Origin: Actinomycetes bacterium
GTDB lineage: Bacteria; Actinomycetota; Acidimicrobiia; Acidimicrobiales; Acidimicrobiaceae
Reading direction: 5' to 3'
Assembly (NCBI GenBank): GCA_021792075.1
Contig: JAJYVK010000042.1
Span: 1 to 9,112 of the forward strand
Length of the DNA: 9,112 bases
Made by a program: the position numbers and the translations under genes. Shown one piece after another: positions 1 through 9,112 of this stretch; position 1 is the first letter of the stretch, and the number at the start of each line of letters is the position of its first letter. The notes below the pieces were generated by a model that saw nothing but the letters and a program-made list of their open reading frames with translations, ran no database searches and was not told the origin of the DNA.

Positions 1-1
1 T

Positions 2-91
2 GGAGAATTGCTGGGCGCTGACTTGGAAATTCCTCCGGATCTGGATCTCACTTTGGATCGAGGGTCTGAAACTGGCAACAGTGAACCTTGA
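2..91 (+). CDS. possible 3' end of an unidentified upstream gene
   Basis: A frame open from the left edge reads 29 codons and stops at TGA 89-91. The peptide is acidic and proline-containing (GELLGADLEIPPDLDLTLD, then RGSETGNSEP), like a hydrophilic protein C-terminus. It ends 46 bases before atpI on the same strand, so it could be the preceding gene of the operon. In mycobacteria a WecA/Rfe-type phospho-sugar transferase precedes atpI, but this fragment has nothing that identifies it. A second frame (3-104) is also open but is tryptophan-rich and less protein-like. The piece is too short to be certain it is coding. Confidence 0.35.
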   Translation, partial: GELLGADLEIPPDLDLTLDRGSETGNSEP

Positions 92-137
92 TTGTTGGTG
101 TTAGGCTGTGTGGCTGCTGGGATAGAAGTGGGCGCAA

Positions 138-587
138 ATGTCGTCGGTTGACGGTGTCAAAACGGGGTATGAATTGGAACAGGGAGATCACCTGGTCGAA
201 AAAGTGATGGCAACCCATATGGCCAAATGGGGAGCTATTGCATCGCCGGTTTTGCTGCTGGTCTCCTTCTTGATCTGGTCAACTAAAGGCCTGGAGTCGT
301 CGGCATACGCGATTGTCCTGGTCGTAGTAAATCTTGTGGTTACTGCGAAGCTGATGGAGATAGGTGGCCGGATTTCTTTGTCGGCACTGATGGGAGCTGC
401 GGTAGGTGGCTTTATATTCGATCTAGTACTTTTGAGCGCTGCTGTTATACCATTTGCAACTGCATCATGGATGAACCTTTGGGCACTGGGGTTGACTCTG
501 ATCGTGACGCATTTGGGTCTTGTGATTTTTGAAGCTAGTACCATTTCAACTCGTATGGCCTTCATGGGCCTCCGTCAGAAGAAGTAA
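138..587 (+). CDS. atpI: AtpI-like accessory membrane protein of the F1Fo ATP synthase
   Basis: A 149-residue membrane protein with a hydrophilic N-terminus of about 30 residues and four predicted transmembrane helices (about 30-48, 56-75, 80-105 and 111-134). It carries a basic end (RQKK). This layout and its place directly before atpB match the AtpI / ATP synthase subunit I family, which is poorly conserved and is thought to help assemble the c ring or stabilise Fo. Polar residues inside the helices include N65, D95, H125 and E132. ATG 138 is the first start after an in-frame stop at 123-125. Its ribosome site is weak (purine-rich GAAGTGG at 125-131), so a later start such as M24 or M28 is possible. 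The family call rests mainly on topology and position. Confidence 0.8.
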   Translation: MSSVDGVKTGYELEQGDHLVEKVMATHMAKWGAIASPVLLLVSFLIWSTKGLESSAYAIVLVVVNLVVTAKLMEIGGRISLSALMGAAVGGFIFDLVLLSAAVIPFATASWMNLWALGLTLIVTHLGLVIFEASTISTRMAFMGLRQKK

Positions 588-591
588 GGAG
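586..591 (+). promoter_or_regulatory. Shine-Dalgarno site of atpB
   Basis: AAGGAG overlaps the atpI stop codon (TAA 585-587) and lies 12 bases before GTG 604. It favours GTG 604 over the in-frame upstream ATG at 529, which would bury the N-terminus of atpB inside atpI and add 25 residues with no resemblance to the family. Confidence 0.6.
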
Positions 592-603
592 CTAGGTAGT
601 CAG

Positions 604-1374
604 GTGTTGCTCGCTGGAATCAACTTCCCTCCAATCTCCGACGTCCTTAATTGGAGGTCTATCCTTTTTAGCGGCACCCCTTTTGCCCTAAATAAGGTCG
701 GACTCATTACGCTTGCGGCAACGGTCATCACTCTTTTGCTGTTTTTCGCCGCCGGCCGTCAGGCGAAGCTTGTTCCAAGCGGAGTTCAGAACTTCGTCGA
801 ATCGATTGTCGATTTCATTCACAACTCCATAGTTGTCGATGTCATGGGACCTGATGGATTAGCTTGGGCGCCATACCTGACCGGGCTCTTCTTTTTTATA
901 TTTATCAGCAACATCTTCGAGGTCATCCCGTTCATACAGATGCCCGCAACAGCGAGAATGTCAGTACCTGCACCTCTTGCTCTAATCGTTTGGGTGACCT
1001 TCATAACGGTTGGAATAAAAGCCCAGGGGGCAGGTCACTACTTCAAGAATGCCGTCATACCGCCTGGTGTTCCTGGGCCTCTTCTCGTGCTCCTGATCCC
1101 GCTCGAGATACTCTCGAATTTCATAGTCAGGCCATTCGCTCTGGCTGTCCGTCTCTTTGGGAACCTTCTGGCTGGACATCTTCTGCTTCTCACGTTTGCG
1201 GTGATCTCGGAAGCAATGTTCGTGAAAAGCGTAGGGTTGGTGGTGCTGCCGCTACCGTTTGCGATGTTGACCGCGCTTACAGGGTACGAGATTTTCGTTA
1301 GCGCGCTTCAAGCTTTCATCTTTACGATACTGTCTGCCCTGTACATCTCTGAGGCGATGAAGGCGACACACTAA
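604..1374 (+). CDS. atpB: F1Fo ATP synthase subunit a
   Basis: A 256-residue polytopic membrane protein and the stator half of the proton channel. With GTG 604 as residue 1, the essential arginine that faces the c-ring carboxylate is R183, in RLFGNLLAGHLLL. H192 in the same helix is the histidine found in actinobacterial and mitochondrial subunits where E. coli has glutamate. The final helix has the conserved pattern GYEIFVSALQAFIFTILSALY. The middle segment (GIKAQG, then YFK, then PPGVP) is typical of Actinobacteria. It lies 16 bases after atpI. TTG 607 is an alternative start. Nothing appears truncated or missing. Confidence 0.96.
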   Translation: MLLAGINFPPISDVLNWRSILFSGTPFALNKVGLITLAATVITLLLFFAAGRQAKLVPSGVQNFVESIVDFIHNSIVVDVMGPDGLAWAPYLTGLFFFIFISNIFEVIPFIQMPATARMSVPAPLALIVWVTFITVGIKAQGAGHYFKNAVIPPGVPGPLLVLLIPLEILSNFIVRPFALAVRLFGNLLAGHLLLLTFAVISEAMFVKSVGLVVLPLPFAMLTALTGYEIFVSALQAFIFTILSALYISEAMKATH

Positions 1375-1871
<497 letters not shown>

Positions 1872-1872
<1 letters not shown>

Positions 1873-2417
1873 TGAATACAGTGATTTTTGCAGCCACAGC
1901 AGCTAGCTCATCTGGTTCGTCCAATCCGATTCTTCCGGCGACCGGCGAGATCATTTGGTCCGTTTTGTCTTTCGCGCTCTTGTTGGTTGTGCTCGGCAAG
2001 TGGGCGTATCCGCCGGTGAAGAAGATGATGGCCGATCGCGCGGACAAGATCAGGGGTGATCTTGACGCTGCCGACTTGGCCAGGGCCGAAGCCCAGCGGA
2101 CGCTTGAGGAGTACAGGGAGCAGCTGGCTCAGGCCAGGAGGGAAGCCACGCGTATCCTGGACGAGGCACGACAAACCGGTGAGGCGCTTCGTGCGGATCT
2201 TCTCGCAAAGGCGGAGGAGGATGCTGCGAACGTCCGTGCGCGCAATGAGGAGGCTCTCAGAGTCGACCGCCAGAGAGTCATCGCGGAACTCCGTGGTGAG
2301 GTGGGTTCTTTGGCTCTGGAGCTGGCTGAGAAGATTATCGATGCAGAAGTGGACAGGGCTGCATCTCAGGCTCTAATCGACACCTTCATCTCCGAGATCG
2401 GAGCTACGCAGGCGTGA
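1872..2417 (+). CDS. atpF: F1Fo ATP synthase subunit b (peripheral stalk)
   Basis: A 181-residue stalk protein. After a low-complexity N-terminus (about 1-18) and the actinobacterial-type NPILPATGEIIW segment comes one transmembrane helix (about 25-43). The following K-W-x-x-P-P-V-x-K motif enters a long charged helix (about 50-160) rich in E, R, A and Q, the parallel coiled coil of the b dimer. The C-terminal part (LALELAEKIIDAEVD) is the usual delta-binding end. The length is normal for an unfused b, unlike mycobacteria, where b and delta are one chain. It overlaps atpH by four bases (GTGA, 2414-2417), as expected for coupled translation of the two stalk partners. Confidence 0.95.
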
Positions 2418-3310
2418 GAGAGTCACTAAGAGGGTACGCTCAGGGCATCTTGTACCTTGCAAGTAGGGCCGGAAGGCAGGATCAGGTCGTCGACGAGCTG
2501 AGAGAGTTCAATAATCTCTTGGTGTCGCAGGAGATGCTTGCGGAGGTGATCTCCGACCCATCGGTGCCGGCCAAGAAGCGTCAAGCTATCTTGGGCGATC
2601 TGCTCGTGTCGAAGGTTGACCCCCTTGTGATCCGGCTGCTTCAGTCTTTTGTTGGCACTGAAGAGCCAAGGTCGGTGCTGGACGCCGTAGGGGAGCTAGT
2701 CCGACTGACCAGCGGCGAGGAGATTTCGACTCTCGACGGAGGTTTTGCAACCGTAGGCCGGATCGCCGGTTACTCTCAGGCTCTTTTGGAGTCGATTGAC
2801 GGTACGGGCGGCCTCGAGCAAGTGGAGGGGGAGCTTTTCAGGTTCGCACGGATCGTAGAGTCCGACTTGCGCCTGAGGAGAGTCCTATCGGGTGTCGGTT
2901 CAGATTCTCGTCAGAGGAAGCTGCTCGTAACAGCGCTTCTATCAGGAAAGGCAGATGAGATCACTCTGAAGATTGCCGAGTTTGCAGCCTCTACCGACAG
3001 GTTGAGAGACTTCGTCGAGGTTCTTGATTCAGTAGTCGCAAGAGCTGCCATGCTCCGTCATCGCAAGGTCGCGGTCGTCCAGTCTGCCACCGAGTTGACC
3101 GCAGCCCAGATGGATCAGATCTCCGCTGCTCTATCAAGAGCGGTCGGCTCTGACGTGGAAATGCGAACGAGTGTCAATCCTTCCTTAGTGGGCGGGGTGG
3201 TTGCCGTTGTGGGAGACACCGTTTTTGATGGAAGTGTTCGAAGGAGAATTGAACAGCTTCGTGTACGTCTTGGCCTACCGGCCACAGTCAAGTCAAGGGA
3301 GCGATACTGA
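2414..3310 (+). CDS. atpH: F1Fo ATP synthase subunit delta, long form with duplicated N-domain
   Basis: A 298-residue OSCP/delta-family protein linking the b stalk to the crown of F1. Most bacterial deltas have about 180 residues; Actinobacteria are known to have longer ones. The canonical C-terminal part is at about 217-288 ([29 protein letters not shown]). Two segments before it align without gaps at an offset of 112 residues (8-99 with 120-211). Matches include Y8/Y120, Q10/Q122, Q24-V25/Q136-V137, E28-L29/E140-L141, F32/F144, R56/R168, L63-L64/L175-L176, K67/K179, D69/D181 and R86/R198. I infer a duplicated six-helix N-terminal domain. The start is GTG 2414 with GGAG at 2400-2403. The stop overlaps the atpA start by one base. 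Confidence 0.95.
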   Translation: MRESLRGYAQGILYLASRAGRQDQVVDELREFNNLLVSQEMLAEVISDPSVPAKKRQAILGDLLVSKVDPLVIRLLQSFVGTEEPRSVLDAVGELVRLTSGEEISTLDGGFATVGRIAGYSQALLESIDGTGGLEQVEGELFRFARIVESDLRLRRVLSGVGSDSRQRKLLVTALLSGKADEITLKIAEFAASTDRLRDFVEVLDSVVARAAMLRHRKVAVVQSATELTAAQMDQISAALSRAVGSDVEMRTSVNPSLVGGVVAVVGDTVFDGSVRRRIEQLRVRLGLPATVKSRERY

Positions 3311-4839
3311 TGGCTGAGTTGACCATCAACGCCAGTGAGATTGCCTCAGCGGTAAAGACCTATATAGAGGATTACAAAGCTGGCATCGAGGCAGAGCAGG
3401 TCGGGCACATCTTGGAGATCGGAGATGGAATCGCCAGGATCTCTGGATTGCCCAATGCGGCAGTAAACGAACTGCTGGAGTTCGAATCAGGCAAGTTTGG
3501 TTTGGCGCTCAACTTGGATGAAGAGTCGATCGGTGCCGTCATCCTTGGTGATACCTCGGGCATCGACGAGGGGCAGATCGTAAAAGCGACCGGAAGAATC
3601 CTTTCGGTGCCGGTCGGGGACGGTTTGCTTGGTCGAGTTGTCAATGCCCTTGGCGAGCCGCTGGACGGCAAGGGACCCATCGAGTCTTCGGTTACCCGCC
3701 GTCTGGAGGTTCAGGCTCCGGGTATTACTCAGCGTCAGCCGGTGACCGAGCCGCTGCAGACAGGCATCAAGGCAATCGACTCCATGACCCCGATAGGTCG
3801 TGGTCAGCGAGAGCTGATCATCGGAGACCGGAAGACGGGAAAAACTACCATTGCACTCGACACCATCATCAATCAGAAAGGTGCCGGCGTAAAGTGCATT
3901 TACGTTGCGATTGGGCAGAAGGGCTCGACAGTGGCGTCAGCCGTAGCCGTACTCGAGGAGCACGGCGCAATGGAGTACACAGTCGTTGTCGCCGCGCCAG
4001 CTTCGGATCCCGCACCGTTCAAGTATCTCGCTCCCTACGGGGGATGCGCGATGGGACAGCATTGGATGGAGTCAGGTGAGCATGCGCTTATCGTCTATGA
4101 CGATCTCTCTAAGCAAGCTGAAGCGTACAGGCAACTAGCCCTCCTTCTGAGAAGGCCGCCAGGACGTGAGGCCTATCCTGGGGATGTCTTCTATCTGCAC
4201 TCTCGGCTTTTGGAGCGCGCGGCGAAGCTCTCTGATGAGAATGGAGGCGGTTCTCTGACGGCACTGCCGATCATCGAGACTAAAGCCGGTGACGTTTCCG
4301 CCTACATCCCAACCAATGTTATTTCGATCACTGACGGCCAAGTGTATTTGGACTCCGACCTCTTTTACTCCGGAGTTCGTCCTGCCATTGACGTTGGTAT
4401 CTCGGTTTCTCGAGTAGGTGGAGCCGCCCAGATCAAAGCAATGAAGTCGGTGTCAGGAACCATGAAGCTCGACTTGGCGCAGTTTCGCGAGCTAGAGGCC
4501 TTTGCCACATTTGGATCGGAGTTGGATAAAGTCTCTCAGTCGCAGCTCGATAGGGGTTATCGTTTGACGGCGATTTTGAAGCAGAGGCAAAACGCTCCTG
4601 TTCCGGTCGAGGAGCAGGTCATCGCGATCTACGCAGGAACCTCAGGGAAGGTGGACGACATCTCTCTACCGGCGATTCCCCACTTCATGGAACAGCTGAT
4701 CGAGTTCTTCAGAGCTCGTCACGCCGATATGCTGGCATCGATTAGGTCTACGGGGGCTCTGCCGGACACTGCTCAGCTCGATGAGATCATCTCTGAGTTC
4801 AAGTCAGGCTTTGATGACTCGTCTGTAAAGGGAGCATGA
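3310..4839 (+). CDS. atpA: F1 ATP synthase subunit alpha
   Basis: A 509-residue non-catalytic nucleotide-binding subunit of the F1 hexamer. The N-terminal beta-barrel (about 25-95) binds the crown and delta. The P-loop is G172-D-R-K-T-G-K178-T179; most alphas have Q where K175 stands. Walker B is in ALIVYDD (D264/D265). The alpha/beta family signature [10 protein letters not shown] starts at P358 and is followed by the arginine finger R368, which completes the catalytic site on beta. A helical C-terminal domain follows (about 380-509). The length is standard, without the extra C-terminal tail described for mycobacteria. ATG 3310 has AAGGGAG (3295-3301) 8 bases upstream and overlaps the atpH stop. 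Confidence 0.98.
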   Translation: MAELTINASEIASAVKTYIEDYKAGIEAEQVGHILEIGDGIARISGLPNAAVNELLEFESGKFGLALNLDEESIGAVILGDTSGIDEGQIVKATGRILSVPVGDGLLGRVVNALGEPLDGKGPIESSVTRRLEVQAPGITQRQPVTEPLQTGIKAIDSMTPIGRGQRELIIGDRKTGKTTIALDTIINQKGAGVKCIYVAIGQKGSTVASAVAVLEEHGAMEYTVVVAAPASDPAPFKYLAPYGGCAMGQHWMESGEHALIVYDDLSKQAEAYRQLALLLRRPPGREAYPGDVFYLHSRLLERAAKLSDENGGGSLTALPIIETKAGDVSAYIPTNVISITDGQVYLDSDLFYSGVRPAIDVGISVSRVGGAAQIKAMKSVSGTMKLDLAQFRELEAFATFGSELDKVSQSQLDRGYRLTAILKQRQNAPVPVEEQVIAIYAGTSGKVDDISLPAIPHFMEQLIEFFRARHADMLASIRSTGALPDTAQLDEIISEFKSGFDDSSVKGA

Positions 4840-4845
4840 GACAAA

Positions 4846-5790
4846 GTGGCAGGTGGTCAGGAGAGGATTCTCCGAAGGCGCATCAAGAGCGTCCAGTCAA
4901 CGAAGAAGATAACGAAAGCCATGGAGTTGATAGCCGCTTCACGCATTGTCAAGGCCATGGCAAGGATTTCGGCTGCCAGGCCATATTATGAGGAGCTGGT
5001 AGGCGTAGTGCGGGATTTGTCTGCCTCTTCCGGTTTGCCGAAGAGCGTCTTTTTGGGAGCGGCTCCGGTGGCCGATAAAAAGGGAATCCTGGCTATCACT
5101 GCCGACAGGACCCTCTGCGGAGCCTATAACTCCTCGGTGTTGCGTGCAACCGAGAGGCAGATCCAGTCATTCAAGAAAGCTGACAAGGGCCTCTTCTTGA
5201 TAGCTGTCGGGCGCAAGGCTAACTCGTATCTGAAATACAGGGAAGTCCCGATCGAAGCTTCATTTACCGGTATTACTGACCGTCCGACATATGACGATGC
5301 GAGAGCGATTGCCGCGCCGCTTCTTGAAGCGTATGAATCTGGGCAGGTGGAGAGCTTTGATATCATCTCCAACCGCTTCTATTCAGCAGGCAATCAGCAG
5401 CTCGAGGTGACTCCCCTGCTGCCTTTGGATCCTGCCAGGTTCGGCTCGACCGAGAGTGTTCAGTCTTTGGACTTCGAGATCGAACCATCCCCGGAGGCTA
5501 TCGTCGATCCCCTCCTTCGAATGTTCGTCGAGGAGACGATATTTGCAATTCTGCTCGAGGCTTCGGCTGCTGAGCATGCCGCAAGGCAGCGAGCCATGAA
5601 GGCGGCATCAGACAATGCGGAGGAACTCATAAAGACACTCAGCCGCGTTATGAACAGGGCCCGCCAGGATTCGATCACCACCGAGATCACTGAGATTGTT
5701 GGTGGTGCTGAAGCATTGGGGTCGGGCTCAAAGGTGATCGACGAGTCTTACCTAATGGCTTATTCGAAGATGGAGCCCGCCGATGCGTGA
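4846..5790 (+). CDS. atpG: F1 ATP synthase subunit gamma (rotor shaft)
   Basis: A 314-residue central shaft protein. The N-terminal helix has the conserved RRRIKSVQSTKKITKAMELI (10-29). The Rossmann-like middle has A-D-R-T-L-C-G-A-Y-N (86-95), where T89 replaces the usual glycine of the GLCG motif. The C-terminal helix holds the family signature ITTEITEIVGGAEA (277-290). About 23 further residues follow (292-314), past the usual end of the family. The start is GTG 4846, 6 bases after the atpA stop, with AAAGGGAG (4827-4834) 11 bases upstream. It couples rotation of the c ring to the alpha/beta hexamer. Confidence 0.97.
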   Translation: MAGGQERILRRRIKSVQSTKKITKAMELIAASRIVKAMARISAARPYYEELVGVVRDLSASSGLPKSVFLGAAPVADKKGILAITADRTLCGAYNSSVLRATERQIQSFKKADKGLFLIAVGRKANSYLKYREVPIEASFTGITDRPTYDDARAIAAPLLEAYESGQVESFDIISNRFYSAGNQQLEVTPLLPLDPARFGSTESVQSLDFEIEPSPEAIVDPLLRMFVEETIFAILLEASAAEHAARQRAMKAASDNAEELIKTLSRVMNRARQDSITTEITEIVGGAEALGSGSKVIDESYLMAYSKMEPADA

Positions 5791-7293
<1,503 letters not shown>

Positions 7294-7296
7294 TCA

Positions 7297-7704
7297 GTGG
7301 CTAACCCCTTTCCTTTTTCGCTGGTGACTCCGGAACGCACAATGGTTAAGTGCGACGCCACGATGGTTATCCTGAGGACCGGTGGAGGCGATATCGCCTT
7401 TTTGGCCGGCCACGCGCCTTTCATCGGCAATCTCGAGCCATGTGTCATGGAGGTGACGGCGGCTGACGGCTCCCTAGTTAGGGCAGCGGTCCACGCAGGC
7501 TTTGTGCATGTCGCCCACTCCGTGGTGAGGGTCCTTGCTGACATTGCTGAGCTGCCCGATGAGATCGATGTCGAGCGCGCCAGGCGCGCATTGGCGAGAG
7601 CCGAGGAGAAGCTCATCGGCACAAATGACGCGAGTGCAGAGGCCGCTCTTAGAAGAGCACACGCAAGGCTTGAGCTGGCGGGAGTCCGCGACGCTGTCAA
7701 GTAG
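7297..7704 (+). CDS. atpC: F1 ATP synthase subunit epsilon
   Basis: A 135-residue rotor subunit with the N-terminal beta-sandwich (1-86; FSLVTPER, FLAGHAPFIGNLEP, AAVHAGFVHV) that binds gamma and the c ring. A two-helix C-terminal domain follows (about 90-135). The motif I90-D-V-E-R94-A95 matches the I(L)DxxRA pattern that binds ATP in some bacterial epsilons. Because the helical hairpin is present, regulatory inhibition of ATP hydrolysis by an extended form is possible, but this is inference. The start is GTG 7297, three bases after the atpD stop, with AGGAAGG (7283-7289) 7 bases upstream. No terminator follows in the 28 bases before the next gene. Confidence 0.95.
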   Translation: MANPFPFSLVTPERTMVKCDATMVILRTGGGDIAFLAGHAPFIGNLEPCVMEVTAADGSLVRAAVHAGFVHVAHSVVRVLADIAELPDEIDVERARRALARAEEKLIGTNDASAEAALRRAHARLELAGVRDAVK

Positions 7705-7732
7705 TCTGAAACGCAGAAGCTTTTGAGGCCGA

Positions 7733-8746
7733 ATGGACCGGATGCGGTCCTGGTGGAGGAGCATGAAGCGTTACCGGATAGGTCTAATCCATCAATTTTC
7801 CGAGCACCATTCTCACAAGGTTGACGGTCTGCGCGGTGCGCTCGGCGGCTTCGGTGTTGGAAGGGTTCCACCCCACATAACACTGGTTCCTCCTACGAAC
7901 CTGCACCCCAAGGAGATCGATGCAGAGATCTATCGTTTGCGGGTCATGGCTTCGGAGACAGCGCCTTATGTCCTCGAAATTGGCCCGGCGGGAAGCTTTA
8001 TGCCTGTTTCATCAGTTCTATATCTTTCGGTGGCTGGCGACGTGGAACAGTTGGCCGCCCTGCAGAAAAGGCTCGTGGCTTCCAAGCTTTACAAGCCGAA
8101 TTCGAGGCCTTTCGTTCCCCACGTCACACTGTTGGAGCCTGTCGATCAGCGAGATGCGGAGGCTGCGCTGGAGATCATCAAGGCCCCGCTATTCGAGCAT
8201 CGCGCAACATCTTTTGAGATGATGGTCAGCCCGTCTCAGGGGTATTGGGAGGTCTCGAGCGACTTCAGGTTCAGCCCGTCCAGGCGGCGATACGGAGGAG
8301 GGATTTCTCTCGAGATATTCTCTCATGCGAGTGGCGACGTTGCCATTTATGCCTTCGTGTCCGAGCACGGAATCTCTCAGGGCCTGTTTTGGCCTTCCTA
8401 TGATCGGCGCTTGAGAAGTGACGGCCAGTCGAATCTGGTGATCTCCGTATACAGTGAGGGCAAGCTGGTTGCCTGCGCGAGCGCAGTTCTTCACTCGACC
8501 GTCGCCCTTATAAGAGCTGTCGTCGTAAGGATGGATGCGCAAAGGGTCGGCTTGGGCGCTTTGGCTTTGGATGAGCTTCTCTATCAGCTACAGCTTGGCG
8601 GAGTTGAAGTGGCTTTTGTGATCTCGAGCGAGGCACACGAAGGTTTTTTTCGCAAATGCGGTGCAGCTCCTGCGACGGTTGGCCGCTGGCTGATCGACTA
8701 CGAAAAAGGTATGACGCTGAATTCCTGGAGCTTCTCGAGCTTGTGA
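7733..8746 (+). CDS. 2H phosphoesterase (LigT/YjcG-like) fused to a GNAT-type acetyltransferase
   Basis: A 337-residue protein with two apparent domains. Residues about 14-180 form a 2H phosphoesterase. The two hallmark HxT motifs are P47-H48-I-T50-L and P129-H130-V-T132-L, 82 residues apart, as in 2'-5' RNA ligase / cyclic phosphodiesterase proteins. A short basic linker (SRRRYGGG, 183-190) leads to about 191-337, which resembles a GNAT acyltransferase: a strand with [10 protein letters not shown], the acetyl-CoA loop Q270-R-V-G-L-G275, then [15 protein letters not shown] like the GNAT C-terminal motif. Substrates are unknown. The gene is probably read from the atp transcript. The start is uncertain: ATG 7733 has GAGG 4 bases upstream, while ATG 7763 has GGAGGAG only 1 base away; both keep the 2H domain intact. 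The 3' end overlaps glpX. Confidence 0.8.
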   Translation: MDRMRSWWRSMKRYRIGLIHQFSEHHSHKVDGLRGALGGFGVGRVPPHITLVPPTNLHPKEIDAEIYRLRVMASETAPYVLEIGPAGSFMPVSSVLYLSVAGDVEQLAALQKRLVASKLYKPNSRPFVPHVTLLEPVDQRDAEAALEIIKAPLFEHRATSFEMMVSPSQGYWEVSSDFRFSPSRRRYGGGISLEIFSHASGDVAIYAFVSEHGISQGLFWPSYDRRLRSDGQSNLVISVYSEGKLVACASAVLHSTVALIRAVVVRMDAQRVGLGALALDELLYQLQLGGVEVAFVISSEAHEGFFRKCGAAPATVGRWLIDYEKGMTLNSWSFSSL

Positions 8747-9112
8747 TGGGCGTCGACCTTGCGAACGGTCCCGGATTTCGAACGCATTACAAGGCTATGG
8801 GTGTATGCACCTGTGGAGCTGAAACGGACCCCTGGCATGAGTTCTCCATCGGTGACGCCTGTCGCCGCGAAGAAGCAGTTGTTCGAGCTGACAAGATCGT
8901 TGGTGGTCAAGACGCGGTCGAAATCGTACCCTAGCTCCTGAGCGGCTTTCTTCTCCTCGTTGTTCCTTGGCCAGAGCCGCCCCTGTATCTCGCCGCCCAT
9001 GCACTTCAGAGCGGCGGCTGCGATGATTCCCTCAGGGGTTCCGCCAATTCCGAAAAGTATGTCCGAGCCTGATTCAGGCCATGCCGTGGAAATTGCGCCT
9101 GCTACATCCCCG
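8698..9112 (-). CDS. glpX: fructose-1,6-bisphosphatase class II, C-terminal part
   Basis: The last 137 codons of a gene entering from the right edge; its start lies outside the window. It dephosphorylates fructose 1,6-bisphosphate to fructose 6-phosphate in gluconeogenesis. The visible part shows the family blocks GDVAGAIS, then [48 protein letters not shown] and [14 protein letters not shown]. The C-terminal end ([15 protein letters not shown]) resembles actinobacterial GlpX. No frameshift or stop is seen within it. The final 49 bases, including stop TAG at 8698-8700, lie antisense to the end of the 2H/GNAT gene. Only about 40% of a typical GlpX of some 330 residues is present. Confidence 0.95.
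   Translation of the reverse strand, partial: GDVAGAISTAWPESGSDILFGIGGTPEGIIAAAALKCMGGEIQGRLWPRNNEEKKAAQELGYDFDRVLTTNDLVSSNNCFFAATGVTDGELMPGVRFSSTGAYTHSLVMRSKSGTVRKVDAHHKLEKLQEFSVIPFS

Noticed and set aside
188..565. 125-codon open frame on the - strand opposite atpI
   Set aside because: The + strand product has four clean membrane helices and the right operon position; the reverse reading is a basic, featureless shadow.
529..603. Upstream ATG 529 as the start of atpB
   Set aside because: It would overlap atpI by 59 bases and add 25 residues unlike other AtpB N-termini; GTG 604 has an AAGGAG site at 586-591.
8656..8934. + strand open frames beyond 8746
   Set aside because: They are shadows of glpX on the - strand, which shows unmistakable conserved blocks throughout this stretch.

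Overview
The window is almost entirely a complete F-type (F1Fo) ATP synthase operon on the + strand, in the usual bacterial order atpI-atpB-atpE-atpF-atpH-atpA-atpG-atpD-atpC (138-7704). A 2H-phosphoesterase/GNAT-acetyltransferase fusion follows 28 bases later on the same strand (7733-8746). The C-terminal 137 codons of a class II fructose-1,6-bisphosphatase (glpX) enter from the right edge on the - strand, and its 3' end overlaps the fusion gene tail to tail. Bases 1-91 may hold the last codons of an upstream + strand gene.

The organism is most likely an actinobacterium (Actinomycetota). Evidence: the AtpB segment 'GIKAQG..YFK....PPGVP' followed by RLFGNLLAGHLLL is of actinobacterial type; the delta subunit is very long (298 aa) but not fused to b as in mycobacteria; and the GlpX C-terminus resembles actinobacterial GlpX. 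GC content looks moderate (roughly 50-60% in lines counted by eye), lower than in streptomycetes or most mycobacteria. A moderate-GC lineage such as Acidimicrobiia would fit, but this is a guess.

The operon is tightly packed. E/F and H/A overlap by one base, F/H overlap by four, and the spacers are 16 bases (I/B), 6 (A/G), 66 (G/D) and 3 (D/C). The exception is 219 bases of apparently non-coding DNA before atpE, ending in a strong Shine-Dalgarno site. AtpB and the AtpE ring form the proton channel, AtpF and AtpH the peripheral stalk, AtpA/AtpD the catalytic hexamer, and AtpG/AtpC the rotor shaft. AtpI is the accessory membrane protein. All catalytic and proton-translocating residues I looked for are present, so the enzyme should be functional and proton-driven.

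The points most worth a second look are an internal duplication of the N-terminal domain in the delta subunit, the 2H-phosphoesterase/GNAT fusion, the long atpE leader, a C-terminal tail on gamma, and the convergent overlap with glpX. I see no mobile element, CRISPR array, RNA gene or clear terminator, and no wholly new multi-gene system.
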